Positions 14,549 to 28,300 of a DNA stretch of 64,000 nucleotides are shown in pieces (positions within the stretch are counted from its first letter, which is position 1; the number at the start of each line of letters is the position of its first letter). The notes beneath the pieces were generated by a model, which did not search any database, was not told the DNA's origin, and was given only the letters and a program-made list of their open reading frames with translations. The translations under genes were made by a program, and so were the position numbers. Source of the stretch: Smittia aterrima (lineage: Eukaryota; Arthropoda; Insecta; Diptera; Chironomidae); NCBI GenBank assembly GCA_033063855.1, contig CP093831.1, positions 23,064,001-23,128,000 on the forward strand, read 5' to 3'.

Positions 14549-14799
14549 ATGATTAGTGATTGTGATAAACGTAGTAGCATTAAATCACTGCGGAGTGCCT
14601 CGTTAGTAAGTTCCCTGTTCGAGAGTGCAACATCAATTATCCATCCCTTGGAGCGTTTGGAGCCTAACGTTGAAATCGAAATCGATTCGCCCAACACCCC
14701 CGAACGCCACTCGCTCTTCGAGTCGACACAATTGTCACATGTGGGTAGATCCGTATCGAGCCGTAGTGCGGATACTAAGAAAAGTGTGCAGCACAAAAG
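14549..14799 (+). CDS. Candidate first coding exon (Ser-rich N terminus), gene uncertain
   Basis: Open frame starting at an ATG directly preceded by an in-frame TAA, running 83 codons plus two bases to a splice donor (AAAAG|GTGAGA). The peptide is rich in Ser and acidic residues and contains SLRSASLVSSLF, then DSPNTPERHSLFEST, then GRSVSSRS, and ends in a basic stretch. Third codon positions use G and C more than the surrounding DNA, which looks like a constrained coding exon. There is no membrane segment or signal peptide, so a cytosolic N-terminal tail is likely. The exon ends in phase 2. The nearest downstream + strand exon that accepts phase 2 is shaking-B 26564-26753, and the join would give an in-frame product of 399 residues lacking the first innexin membrane span. 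This is an inference: the exon could equally start an unrelated gene. Two other frames here (one per strand) are also open, which lowers certainty. Confidence 0.5.
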
Positions 14800-17700
14800 G
14801 TGAGAAAACCCTGAGCCCGAGCTCAAACGCTTCCGTTTTTCGTGATGAAGAATTTGCCACCAAAAAAAAAAGAAAAAAAGAAAAATTTCGTTCGCTTCGG
14901 CGAATTCGAAATGAACCGAATCTGAAAGCACAAAAGAATTTCTAACCAACTAATCCGGAAGAAGTGTCTGTTTACGATTAGAGTCGTGAAAGAAAAAAAT
15001 TGTTAATTGTTGCCTTTTTTCCCTCCGTTTTGTTTCCGTTTAGTTAAAGCACACGTTGGCGTTGAAAAAAAATAAAATAATGAGAAAATATGTAGAGCAT
15101 TAGATTTAGGCAATGCTAGAGGTAAATTATAACAACAAAACTAATCTCTGATCTACAACAACTCGATGAATAAACATTTTCATTCATTTGTTCGTTCGTT
15201 GTGTCAATCGCTTGCAATAACTCAGCCTTTCGCATAAGCACACTGGTCTAATTGGACTCATCACTCTCATCACTCACATAAACACTCTCACTCACTGTAC
15301 AGCTATAAAGCTCTTTCGATAGAACGGGGCTCACAAGTCACCTTCACTCGTGAATCACACAAAAGAAGCTTGCACCCGAATGTAATTCTTTCAGAGATAT
15401 CTGCTTGGAGAAAGCATTTGAAGTGAAATGAGCTTTCTTTTGAACGCGACGAAGCTTTTGTTTGCTTTTATATTTATGAACGAGGTAATTTCGAGGCGAT
15501 AACAATAAACAAAGGCGTTGATCCTTTTATAATATTTCAAAATACTCTGCCCCTCTCTCTCTCACTCTCGAAGTACTTGCAGTAGACAAAGCTTCAATTG
15601 TCGTGTTTGCGGAACATGTTGTCGTGATTTTAATCCTCTTTTGCATAATTTTACTCATCGTTCCCCCCTTCGTTCTTCGTCGCTATCAAAATGTGTAAAG
15701 TTTTGCAGTTGAATTTAACTGGAACAAATCGCATTAGCGATGGATGGAGAGCTGCAACCGTTTTCGTAATTGAATTTTTCTCCATCCGGAAAGGAAGTGC
15801 TTTTGATGGGATGTGCAGATGGCGTAGAGTGAAGAAGCTTACGATCTTCCATCTTTTGTTTCATGAAAAAAATTACACATCGCGCAACAATGCAAATCCG
15901 AATTCCGATCCTTTCCTCACCACGACTGTTGTTTTATAATCTTTTTCCTCTCGCAACACTCTTTTTTTTTCAATTTCAACTCTCGCCTCTTTTATCTTTC
16001 GTTTCTGACTCGAGAGGAACATAAAATATTAAAAATCATCAGTCGAGAGCTTTTTCTGCCGCATACTCTTTTGTGATGGTTTTTCAGATTCTTTTTCTTC
16101 CCTTTTTTTGAAAAAGCTTTTTAGTGAGTTACTTTGTTTATTTGTTTAGTTTCAATCTTGACGAACAAATGATCAATTTCAAGTTTCAATCTTGAAAGAA
16201 AAATAACTGAAAGCTTACGACTCATAAAATTTGATTTTCTGTTTACTCTTTTTTAATCCAAACTTCTTGCGTTGTGTGCGGTGTAAGGAGAAGATCTATT
16301 TATAAAATAAATGATGGGAGCATGCATATTTTCGTATTGTGGATAAATTATTTTTGTAAGAATAATTCTTCTTCCGAAAGAAAAGTTTCTCATCTCGTTA
16401 GAAAAAAAAAACCCTTGAAAGAAAGTAAAGTTTTCAGCTTTGGTTTTTGCTCTTCTGCGCTATCATTTCGTCTTAAACTAGCAAAGTTTCCAGCACACTT
16501 TGCTTGTTTTTCATAACTTTACACAAACACACACTCACACAAATTATTTGTGTGAAGCAAAGTCGGATGCGGCAACGAGGATAAAAAATTAAGATTAAAA
16601 AAGTTTGTCACATGGGCTCAGGAAATAAAAGTTTGTTCTCTTCGTTTTCTGTGGTTTCTTTCAGATGCCTAGGGGCGAAAGAAAAGGGAATATGTAAATT
16701 TAATCGTAGATATCTGTGTTTAACTCAAAAAGTCACTCCAACTTCTGCTGGATTCTATCGAGACGTCGATTTCAATGAAAAGATTATTTCACCCGTCATT
16801 CCATTGGAAAATTGATTCATTGCTTCTCAAAAAAAGGAAACTTTTCCATAATTCCGTTGTAACAGTTCTCGCTCTGTTGTCTGCTCAATTGGGAATGGAT
16901 TTTTAAAAGAAAGAAAAGAAGTTCAATTTATTATGAGTGAACAAAAAAATAAAATCCATATTCGTCAAGAAAAGTTTTTCCAATCTCATAAGTATCAAGG
17001 AAGAAGGAAGTTTGGATGGGGATGGAAGGGGAGCGATTTTAATTTTTTCTTCTCAAGAAATCACTTAAAACCTCGTTAGGGTAGATTCCGTTTAATGGAT
17101 ATGAATAATTCCGACGCTCTCGCCACCCTCCGGCATACAATCACTCGTGCTTGAAATTCCTTCGCCCTTTAGCGAGTAAATAAACGCTTATAAACTTCCA
17201 AGTTTGTGCGTGCGTCTCTTTAGATTGTTAATAAATTCTCAAATTGTTCTCAAGGAATTTTCTGACATTTTCTGATTCAAACTTGGACGACTAAAGCTTC
17301 ACAACGAGTAAACAGCTAGTGCTTGTAACGATGATACAGGAAAATATTTATTTTTCCTTGTTTACGAATTTATTATGTTTGATTCTCTTTGAGTCATGTT
17401 TATGGGACTTTTAGACTAAGAAATATTGCTCGAGAATTTTATTTACTTCCTGAAGTTAGAAGTTGAGTGAACTCTTTCAATTCAACAAAGAAAAAGCCCT
17501 TCAACAACTTCATTCTCCAACTGCTGCATCTAAATTTACTTGTGCAAAACATAAAAATGTTTTACTTCTTATTCCACTCTATTACGATTCCGCTTCGATT
17601 TATAGGTCAATCGTAAAACAGAAATCAAGTTGTCGTAAGAACACTCAAAGCATAAAAGTTATTAGCATAATTATGTGAAGTCATTCGGTAAGGAAAGCTT

Positions 17701-20700
17701 TGCATTTCTTTCTGCAATGAACGTTTTCTTCCCTTAAAGAGTTCAAAAAAGTTTCTGTGTCAACTGCAAAAAAGGACATTTTCATGTACAAGTCGAATAA
17801 ATATCTGTGCGACGGCGAAATGCATAAATACAGTTTTTTAGTTTCGTTTTTGGCATAAATGTTCTTGCTGTTTCGCGAACATGTTCCGCTTCCTCGTGCA
17901 AAGCTCTGCATGCTCTCCTTTCGTCCGCTATGGCAAACTGACTTGTTCCTCAAATAGTTTTCAACTTGCGCTGCATAGAACGCCACCCGCGTGATCACTG
18001 CGATACTTACTTGAGTGAAAGATTGGATTTCCTCTCAGCGTGGTTCCATAAAAGTTTAATTTACATAACTCAGCGGAGATTTCTGTGTAAGTGTGAAGCG
18101 AAAAGGAGGAGATTGCGAACTCTGACTGTTCAATGTTGTTCGAAAGTTAGTTTTAATCGCTTTTTGTATGGAAACGAGTAAAGTCGTTCGGACAAGTCGA
18201 ACGAAAAATTAATGAGAGTTCTGAGTGGAACGGAAAATCACTAAAGCGGCCAGTAAATTGCTCGCGAAGCCCTTCATAAATATTCATAGAGAGAGGGTGA
18301 AGAAAATAATATTAAGAAAGCATATTAATAATTATTCCTTCGTCTTCATGCCTCTCGTAATTTCTTCTTTTTCACTTTTCCTTTTTGCGATATAACATTT
18401 ACTACTGACACTGGAGTGATAGCTTTCGGAGGGTTTAATATTTCAACTTAGCACTCGGCTTTCAAGACAACAGAAGGGAGACGGAGAACGAGAGTTTCTT
18501 GAAGCAAGAAGTGTCGGGTATCATAAGCCATTTAATAAGCCATAAAGTAATTGCATGAGAACACATACTTAAAACGTGTGATGGGGTCGTAACGGATCGA
18601 GAGAAGATGATTCGACTTCTCGATGTCATGTTTGTATTTATCATGAAAGCGATGAGCTGCTGCTGACAAAGAAGACGAGGACTTAGAGAGAAAGTTTTCC
18701 GTTGAAACGCATCGGGCATGAAGGAACATGAACAGAAAGATTACAAGACGATGAAAGAAAAGAAATATAACGCATTAATCCATCAAAGCTTCCAGTGTTT
18801 CATTTACGATCGATAAAGATTAAAAAATGAACAAGCTGCGTAGAATGGAAGCCGAGCAAATGTTGAGGTTGTCGGTTATGTGCGTATATGGTGGCAGCGT
18901 TCGAGTGAAGCAGCGAAGAGAAAAGCGGAATCATTGTTATCGTCATTGAATGGTTTTAATGGTTTAATGAATAATGTTTGGTGTTGTGATGAACATTTTC
19001 CCCGGGACTTAAGTCATCTCTGAAAGGAAGAACTCAGCGTGAGATTAATCCATGTCGAAACGATCGCTGAAATATATTTCAAAAGCAGCTGATAGAAATT
19101 CCTGTTCATTATGCTTCAATTAAAGTTTTCATCATGACCTACATATTCTTTCGAGTAACAAAAACATCATCGCTTCTTGAGAACGAAAGGAGCTCATAAC
19201 AAAATGTTCCTTCCGCAGCTTCTTCGTGTTCAATGCTTTGTGCTTTGATAAGAAGGAAGAAGCGATGATGTAACAGCGAAGGCGAACGAGGAGATGACTG
19301 TGGCAACTGCCAAAATTGACATATCACTCTCACTCCATTCTATTCCATGCCCGCCATTCGCGTAATTTGATAAATTAAGTTTGTTTGCATTTGTGATTTA
19401 ATATTTGGTTTTCTTTCCTCTCAACGCTCCGCTCTCGTCGTCATTACATTAATCAAAATTCTTTGTCAACCTCATACCCGCCATGTAAAGGCCATTGAGC
19501 TGCTAATTTCTAACATCTCTTAACTGGTGTTGTGTAATCCGTGAATCCCTCCTGGCCAACGAATTGCTCTACCCAGCAGGGCAAATAGACACAAGTGAAT
19601 GTGTGCACATACGAAAGGAAACAGCTGCACGTTCCGATCGTTTCAAGCATAACAAAAGCAACGAAAGCTTTCTTTTTCTCTGTTCGAAAGCAAAAAAGCT
19701 TTCAGCTGCCACCGAGCATTGGCTTGACCCGAAAAGAAATAATAATTAAGCCTTGTGTGGGAACGTGAGTGTGTGTGTGAGTGTATGCGCTGAGAATGCA
19801 AATGATATCAAATTTATTTTAATCCGTTTAATGCTATGCAGTGCGGTTGTGCTGGCATAAACCTAAATAAAGTGGCGGTTGGCAGTTTGAAGGATAAGTC
19901 CTTGCGAATCGATACAAATTGGTTATCCGTTCCGGAAAAAGAAAGAAAATTTCATAAAAAACGGCACAAAAGTCAACGGAGAAAACAAGATAATTAAGGA
20001 GTCGCATTAAGCTCGACTTTTGGCACGAACTTTTTCGTTCTCGTCCCTGACAAACCAAAGAGAGAGAGAACTCCCTTAGAGACTTCTAATTCCTTCACGC
20101 TTTTCTGTTGCGGAGCAAAACTTTTTTGCTTTTCTTCTACTTCTTACTCGAGTCTGATTGTCCATGTGGGTTCAGTACTTTAAAACCTTTTTACCTTCAA
20201 CCTCTCGCTGAACGCTCATAACTTTGGCTTTCAATGTCAAAAAACACTCGACAAAGCAACAAAGCAAAAAACTTTAAATTCACCCTCTTTCAGCTTTTTT
20301 GCTTGCCTGCAACTCAATTCGCTCAGGCTAAAGCCTTTTTCTACTCCTCATTCTACATACAAACGATGACAAGACAGAACGAAGTGGGCAAAGTTTCGAA
20401 TTCGTTACAGTCGGTTTGTAATAAAAAGTTTTGGTAGACATTTGAGGGCGAAAGCGAACAGAATTATTAAACAGTGGAACGTTGCGCAAATAATTAAACA
20501 TAAATTATGCATTTTCATTGAGATTAAGGCATGAAGACAAGGAGACATTAAATTGCTAAGCTCCGCAAAGTTTAATTCCTGTTTCCCCTTCACGCTCGAC
20601 AGTTACGTTTCGTCTTATCATTTGCTGGGGTCAGCGAATCTAATCGTCGCTTTGTGTGTTAACGACAATTTTTAAATTGGTTTCTGAGGTCTGAGGCTAT

Positions 20701-23700
20701 TAAGGAAAATTGAAAGTCGTCAAATTACGTAATCTCAGTGAATTTCGTCGACTAATTATTTCAATAGCGCTTTCATTATTCTCTTCAAAGTCAAACAGTT
20801 TAAAAGCTTTTTCTCATGCACTCTCTTGAAGTCTGTTTTAATTCCCCGAGATTTTCGTATGCAAACAAAGTAATTAAAATTAAATGTGGCACTTCGGCCC
20901 TAACGATCCGCTTTCGAATTGACAGAGGTTCCGGAGACGGCAAACAGGGACGAGAAAGGGATCCCACTCTCTCTTCACTCGACGTGTTTGTTTACCTCGG
21001 TTTTGATGAGCTTAAATTTAATAATGAAATCCTCGGCTTCTTAAATACACATATTGCTCTGCTCGAATGAAAATACATTCTGGTTTTGTGCTCTGTTTGC
21101 TCGTTTCGCGTGTAATGATTTTTTATTGAGCGAGCCTGGAAAAAAAAATTTGAGAAGCAAAGCAGTTTGAGAACGAAGGAACTGAAGTGATTTTCATCCG
21201 GAGAAGTCTTCAAAAGAAAAATGTTTTCTCCTTCGAATGAGAAAACCATAAAATTCAATTAAAATCTTCAACTGAGTGAACGAGAGCAAATTCATTTTGT
21301 TCATGAAATAGTAATGAAATGGATCTTGCTTTCTGACTATGGAATCAGTAACTAATAACCTCTCTGACTCTTCAGTTATTTTGGTTTAAAAGCTCTCCGA
21401 GACTCTCTTTGTTACCGTTGCCAAAAAAAGTGCTTTGCACTCAAAACCAACTCGAAATCCATTGCAACTGCATACATGGCCTCGTTATTTTACACTAAAT
21501 CCTCGTTACACTTATTGCTTTGCACGAAGAGGTTCAGCAGAAATAAAACTGATAGCTTTGAACTCCCGAAAAAAAAAAGTTTTTTCGCTCTACGAAACTT
21601 CGAGTGTTGGTAAAAGGAAGAGCGACGACGATGGGAGGGAAAATTAAATTCTTCAGAAGAAGCATTCGCTTTCTAAATGACTATTTTACGAAATTAAAAA
21701 GAACAACATGGAAAAGAGAGAGAAACTACTGCTTCGCACGCCCAGCGAGCTGAGCTCTCCTTGTACGAGTCTTTCGAAAGTGTAAAGCGTGCCAAATAAA
21801 GTTTTGCATATCTGGAGGGAGAATGCTTCAAGAAAATCTTGAGCTCATACACATTCCTTTCCATTGCGAAGCGCACAATTTAGACATGAACGATAGAAAC
21901 ATCAGCCAAGGGAAATGAGAAATGTAAAATTATGTAATGCATGAACGTCGGAGAAGTACGAATTGGATAACATTAGCAGACAATGAAGATATCGTTTGAT
22001 AATAAAAGGGAATGGCAAAGAAGAAGAAAGATTTCGACCGAATAAAACAGAAAATCGTATATGGAGAGATTTGGGCGAAGCAATTCTTCCTTTTTATAAG
22101 CTTTCTGTGTTCGGACATTTGAAGCTCAGTAAATTCCATTTTAGATTGAGAACAAAAAGTTTATTCTTCTTTTTACAAAGCTCTGATAAAATTATATCTG
22201 GTTAAACTTTCAAAAGCTAAAAGTAATTTTGATTCAAGATCCTAAAATAATAAATCTCCTCGCTTCACTTTGACGCTCACTTTAACAATCAAATGGTCGA
22301 GTTAGTGTTGAAAAAAAGATAAAACTTTGCTTCGAAATAAATCGGTCAATAAATAGTTCATGATTCGAATGGCTCTCTTTCCTTCTCCTGCTTCTTAAGA
22401 GTGTTTTGCTTGTGGATCCACAAGAGTTAAAGCTGCAATTTGTGAACGAAAGTTTTTACAAATGGAAAACTCGAAGGAGAATGAAATGTTTTAATTTCAA
22501 GATGGAATTCTCTTGAAGGAATTCAATGGATTTTCATTTTCCTCTCGCTGCTGTGATTCGAATCGTGAGAGTTTTTGTATTGTTTTAAGAAGCAATCTGC
22601 AACTCCTTCTTCATCGTCATGAAAGAAATGCATTAAGTTCAGGCACGAAGTCGCTTGCATTCCTTCACTGACGTTCTCTTTTTACAGTTTAATCAATCAC
22701 CGTTGAACCGACAAATTCTTCATGCCCTTCGCTTCTACCGCTTTCCCTCTGATTTCGACTTTGAAAAATTGATTTTCAAAGAATCTTTGTTCGCACGGCG
22801 TTCGAGCAAGGCTTGAACTTCCTTTCTTTCACTTTGAAAAATGTTCTCAAGCATTAGAGAGAACAAAACTAAAAACTTTTTCCACAACTTCAAAAGGCAT
22901 GAAAGAAAATATCAGAAACTTTCGAAACTTTCCTCCGTCGACTCTGAAACAAAGGATTCGCAGTTTTTCATTCTCTCTCTCGCCTAAAATTTATTCATAA
23001 TTAGCATTTTTCTCGCATTCAAATATTTCAAAGTTTGTTCTGTGTTTTGAGAAGCTCCCAGCGAAGACTAAAAACTTTTAAGCTTCGAGAGAAAGCTTCG
23101 TTTTAATGATGTGCGCTTAATTCGCGTCGCAACTGTAACGAGAGTGAAGGAGAAATTTATGTTGTTGCGACCCACTTCGCAAAGATTAATATTTTAAAAA
23201 GAAATGGAGACGAAAAGAAAGAATTTAGCATTTACAAAAAATAAAATATAAAAAACATTCCCTCCATCGTTTCTCGAAGGCTTTCCGCTTTTTCTTTTGC
23301 TTCTGCTCCTCTTCTTGTCTTGTACTTTACTTAATTGATTTTAGTTTTTCATAAAGCTCCGCTCAAGCTTTTCTTCATCCGCTTTTCTTTGTTGTGTATC
23401 ATGTTGCGGCCACTTTAAGATTAAAATGCATCATTTATTGTGCTCAACGGTCGGATACATTTTTTGTTTCCGGTTTTTTCTTTCCCTTCTTTATCCCGAA
23501 ACTCGCCTTCATCGCAGCATGGACGGTGATTTATATTTTCGGTGAAATACTCAAATTACGATCGCTTTAAACATCCATCTCAAGCTCTTCCTTATTTATT
23601 GTGCTTTCGAGAACAATTGCGTCTACTTTGAAGCTTTGGGGAGTTTAAAGAAGAAAAGGGAATGTGTTGAACGTCAATCTTCTCATGCAAATTCTCAATT

Positions 23701-24351
23701 GAAAAGCATTTTCGTTCACAACTTGTTCGTTTTCACACCGAACACAACAATCAACTTTGCACACGAAACGAAACACTAAACACATTGTTCAAGTGAACTG
23801 GTTGGAGAAGGATTTGAATTATAAAATGTACATTCGAGTGTCGATTGAATAACCTCGATTCCCTTCCATCGAAATAATTTTTCATTCTCGGCTTCGAAAT
23901 CTCTTTCGCTCGCATCTCGACTGCAGCGCAGACATTTTAATAAATCCAGTTTTATCTTCGGGTCACTATCAGTAAAGGAAAAGTTTATGCACTCGTTTTA
24001 AATCAACATTCTCGCTCTGAACCCGTTTTTTATGTGTCGAGGGTTTCGAGAATTATCATTAAAAATATGCAGAGCCTCTCGAGAAAAATGGGAATTGGAG
24101 AGAAAAGTTTCGGCTCTCGAAAAATAATTTGCTGCATTTTTAATACGTGTTTGATAATCATAACCTCGGGTAAGCTCACACAGAAAGAAGAGAGGAGTTT
24201 TTTGTTCGTACGAGTCTGATTGTTGAACTTTTATGAAATGCGGAACAATTCAAAAATTGAAAAGCTCGAAAATCTGAAGACTTAAGAATAAATTCGGATA
24301 TTCACGTGTCATCAACCCCTCGTCATCATGCCAGACATTTGTACTGCGGTG

Positions 24352-24367
24352 GTCGTCGTCGTCGTCA
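24352..24367. repeat. (GTC)n microsatellite
   Basis: Five tandem GTC units on the + strand. Confidence 0.75.
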
Positions 24368-24939
24368 TTGCGAGTATTCCCGCCCGAAAAATATTAATTA
24401 AAAATAAGCTTTTCACAACTTTTGCGCCCTCCACTCCAGTCATCGTCATCGTCGGTTCTATAATTAGTTTTCAGTCCTCGTTGCTTCCTATTTTTCGATT
24501 GTATTCAGTTCGGGGCTCGCCTCCTCTTCCCGTTTTATGTTTTTGTGGGTTAATCATTTATCGCCCTGTCGCTTCTAAAAAGCGCTTTGAGATATCTGTT
24601 GAAGGTAACGAGAGACAGAGAGAGAGAGGAATGAACTTGCATTAGCAAAAACTCATCATCGTGTATAACGAGCGAAGACGTTGCGGATAAATTAATAATA
24701 TGCTTGCTAATTGTTGTGCATTACTTATTTAGTTCGAGAGCATCCTTTCCTTTCGTTCGTCTTTCATGTTATTTTGTGTAGAAGGAAAACGAGAAAACGT
24801 TTCATCTAAGTTGAAGAACTAAAGCTTTAATCAATTCGATGCAATTATCTTTTACTTTCCTTGCTCAAGATGGGAAAATAATCGTTTGGGATAGAGCTAT
24901 TCCGATTCATTGTTCTCTTACCTACACTCACCATCACTA

Positions 24940-24954
24940 ACACACACACACACA
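24940..24954. repeat. (CA)n microsatellite
   Basis: Run of CA dinucleotides about 330 bp upstream of the first lethal-type shaking-B exon. Confidence 0.8.
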
Positions 24955-25070
24955 ATGATCATTAAGTTTAATTGCATCGTCAATTGATTGAAGCTTAGCC
25001 ACTCGCTCTGATTAGAACTATTAATTAACATCTTTCTTCCTTTTTTCTTTTTCCATCCTTTCGTCATCCT

Positions 25071-25098
25071 CCATCGTCATCGTCATCATCACCATCAA
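25071..25098. repeat. CATCGTCATC-type trinucleotide repeat
   Basis: Imperfect TCA/TCG trinucleotide repeat about 180 bp upstream of the shaking-B start codon at 25281. It may lie in the 5' UTR. Confidence 0.65.
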
Positions 25099-25280
25099 TA
25101 CACAAAAATGGACACAAAAAACAAACTTTTCCTTGCTCTCTCGATTAACGAAACTTATGTAAAACTTTTAGATCACTATCGAGGAATTACAAATCATCGC
25201 ATCTTTCTGAAAGTGCCCCGAATTATTTCCGAGGGGGTCGCCCCTCATCGAATAAATCATCCTACTCTCCATCAACTAAT

Positions 25281-25316
25281 ATGGAGTTTTTACGAGGTGT
25301 TTATGCGTTTATGCAA
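25281..25316 (+). CDS. shakB: shakB lethal-type exon 1 (coding part)
   Basis: Encodes MEFLRGVYAFMQ, the short cytosolic N terminus, followed by donor CAA|GTGAGT in phase 0. The ATG follows AT-rich sequence with no in-frame upstream extension that looks coding. The 5' UTR boundary and promoter are not identified. Confidence 0.85.
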
Positions 25317-28300
25317 GTGAGTAGATCATCGGTGAGTGTCGCATTTTCAATTTACTAATCAACTAACTTTTCTATTTATTCGTATCTTTGAGAAAATAAA
25401 TGAATATTCTGTGCCGTAAGGAAGTTGTTCACAAAACTCGAGTTCACTATATTTTGATTTGATTTAATGACTAGCGTAGAGTGATTTGCAAAACTTTTTT
25501 GTTTCTGTGACAAGCGCGGGGTCGTGCGTAAGTTACGCCAAAGGTTCTCCTTTCCTCATTATCAGAAGAACAAGTTTTTATTTTGTTTTGTAGCAGGATT
25601 TTCTTAGTAGACAACTTGGAAGCTTTTGACAACGAAGCATGGATATGATGAGAACGACAAAGAAGTTATCACGAATTGTTGTAGAAAATTTGTGTAACTG
25701 ATTATTCTAGCGATTTTTTGATGATATATCTGGCGATTGGAATCCAATCTACTTTGGAGCTACCTATGGCTATGTTGGTGGAAAATCCATTTTCGTTTCA
25801 TTAGTGTTCGCTCTTTTAGAATTTCCCAAGAAACTTTCTCTTTCCCACAATCCTAATCTTAGACATCATGAATTCAAATCGTGGCGTAATTTATGAACGT
25901 CCCGAACAATCTTTTAGTTCATAACCATAAAAACAGTTTGAAATCTAATGAATTTTAAATATTTTCGATGGTTTCGTTTCACTAACTTCAACATTTCCAC
26001 GAGCTCTTCTAACTCAAACATATTTTCTCTTTCAATTGAACTTTAATTTCGGTTGAAAATTTCATTTGCCGCATCGCCGCGTCCAGATAAATCATGTGAA
26101 AATTGATTCAGCGATATTTCGATTACACACAAACGCAACAGTCATTTTACTCGTCACATTCTCTATTGCTGTCACGACACGACAGTACGTAGGAAACCCA
26201 ATCGATTGTGTTCATACAAGGTGAGTGTGAGATCAACAAAAAGTTTTTTAAAAAATAAAATACAAACGAATTTTCCAAGACACTTTCCGAAATGTTGTAA
26301 GATGGCGCACGCCTCGAAGTGAAGAAAAGAAAAACTCTTTTCTTTTCTTTTCTCCTCAAGACATTTCCACACACAAATACAAAGAAGAATCTTTCTGTCA
26401 TCGTTTGAATTTAGCGAGACAAATTTCATCATCGTAATAAATTCACGAGAGATATTACGGGTCTTTAAGTCGTGAAAACATCGTCGGCCTGGACATTTGC
26501 AGTAAATTTAAAAAATCTCCACCTCCTCATGATCTTTCTTTTCTTTTTTCCCGCACTTTTCAGAGACATACCGGAAGATGTTCTAAATACTTACTGTTGG
26601 ATACATTCCACTTATACCGTAGTCGACGCATTCATGAAGAAGCAAGGTCAAGAAGTTCCATTTCCAGGAGTAGACAACTCGCAGAGTCGAGGGCAGCTGA
26701 CGATAAAGCACACGAAATATTATCAGTGGGTGGCGTTCACGTTATTTTTTCAAGTGAGTAGAAACAAATCTTTTCTAATTTTTCAATTTTTGCGTCCGTC
26801 AGAAGTTTCCTCTCTTGCGACGGTGAAATGTCCAATTAAAATTTCCTCGAAGAAAATAAATCACGAAGTCCATTGATTTGTTGAGACTTTAGAATGGGGC
26901 GGCAGGCGGGGAGTGTTTGACACTAACGTCATGCTGGGCTTTAAAACGATTCCTCACGCTCTAAAATTGAGAAATCATGTTTGCTGTCACAACCGGAGCA
27001 CGAATAAAAGAAAGAATGTCAGCGCAGTTATGATGGAGAGGCGATTTCATTGTGTTCGAAATGGATTTCTTGAATGTTTACATAGAAAGCACTTAAAAAC
27101 GCAACTTTCGTCTCTCGCTCAATGAAAAAAGAATTTTTTCCGAAGACAAAAGCTAAAAAGATTTATTGCAGTCGAAGTCGTAGGAGAAGAAGGAAAACAA
27201 ATTGCGAGAATTCATTTTCTTTCTTCTTAACTTTGTTATTAATAATTTATTGTCCTCGTTGTCGCGATGACAAAGCAAGAAAGCGCCAACAATTGAAATG
27301 TAATAATTTGCAAGCTTAATTAAATCCTCACACTTGCAAAGCAAACTCAAACTGAGGCGAGTTGTTTGAGGTGGGAGAAATATTTGCTGCTCCAGTTCCG
27401 ACATGATTTACGTAGTTTACCCAAAGCTCGATTCAATTACTTTTTATTAAATCTCATAAAACTCGCGAAAACGCTTTTCAATTTAATTCATCTTTCTAAT
27501 CTCTCCCTCGTCTTGGGTCGGAGAGAGAGACTTTGATGATCTGTGAGCAATTATTATTCCATATCTAACGACCCAATCTATCGTCTTAGGATTTACAGCT
27601 GAAATGTGGTTTCGTCGCCTCATAAAATCCCCAAAACTCATTCACAAAGAAGAGTTTTCTTAATGAAATTATTCAAAAATCATTAACAGTGATTCGTCTG
27701 AAAATGGTGAAACGTTATTGCCATGGGCGAATGTTTACACGTCAACAAATTTACCTTGAACTATTTTCCTCTCCCCTCTCCCCACACACTCTCGGCCACT
27801 CAACGAAAGAAGCATCATCATGCAGCCAAACATTTGTGAAAACAAACAAACTATTTTCATATGCCGTCAGACGGGCCCCGAGAGAAAAATTGTAACAAAA
27901 ACTTTAAAACCATATTTTTAGAATCGCTGCAGAACTCGTTGAGATTGAGAGCGAGGAAATAATGGAAGTGCGAACGCGCGACTCACACGAGGCCGCGAGA
28001 TATTTAAAAGATTATGATTAAATATGCGTTGAGTTCGTAAACTTCATTCATTTTTCAAGAAGGAAAAAAAATTGTTGCGGTTGGGTCAGGACTGTCAGGG
28101 GAAAGAAAGCGAAAGCGAATTGATGACGATGACAAAAAGAATCGTAAGAATGTTGGTTGGAAAGAAACAGTTTTGATATTTTTAGATTTTCTTACGGTTT
28201 GAGTTTTATAAAATTAGACAATCTTCATTTTATTTTACGCTCTCTTGCCGTTGACTTTCTTCTTAAACGAGCTCCCGAATGATGATGATTATGACTGTCT

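Larger units (their letters stand above)
14800..25280. other. Noncoding stretch between orphan exon and shaking-B
   Basis: About 10.5 kb with no exon I can support on either strand. It holds microsatellites (GTC repeat near 24352, CA repeat near 24940, CATCGT repeat near 25071) and AT-rich unique DNA. It is probably an intron or 5' regulatory sequence of the + strand transcription unit. Confidence 0.45.

Noticed and set aside
24328..24645. 105-codon frame beginning with a Val-rich segment
   Set aside because: The Val run is a translated GTC microsatellite. No domain and no coding context.
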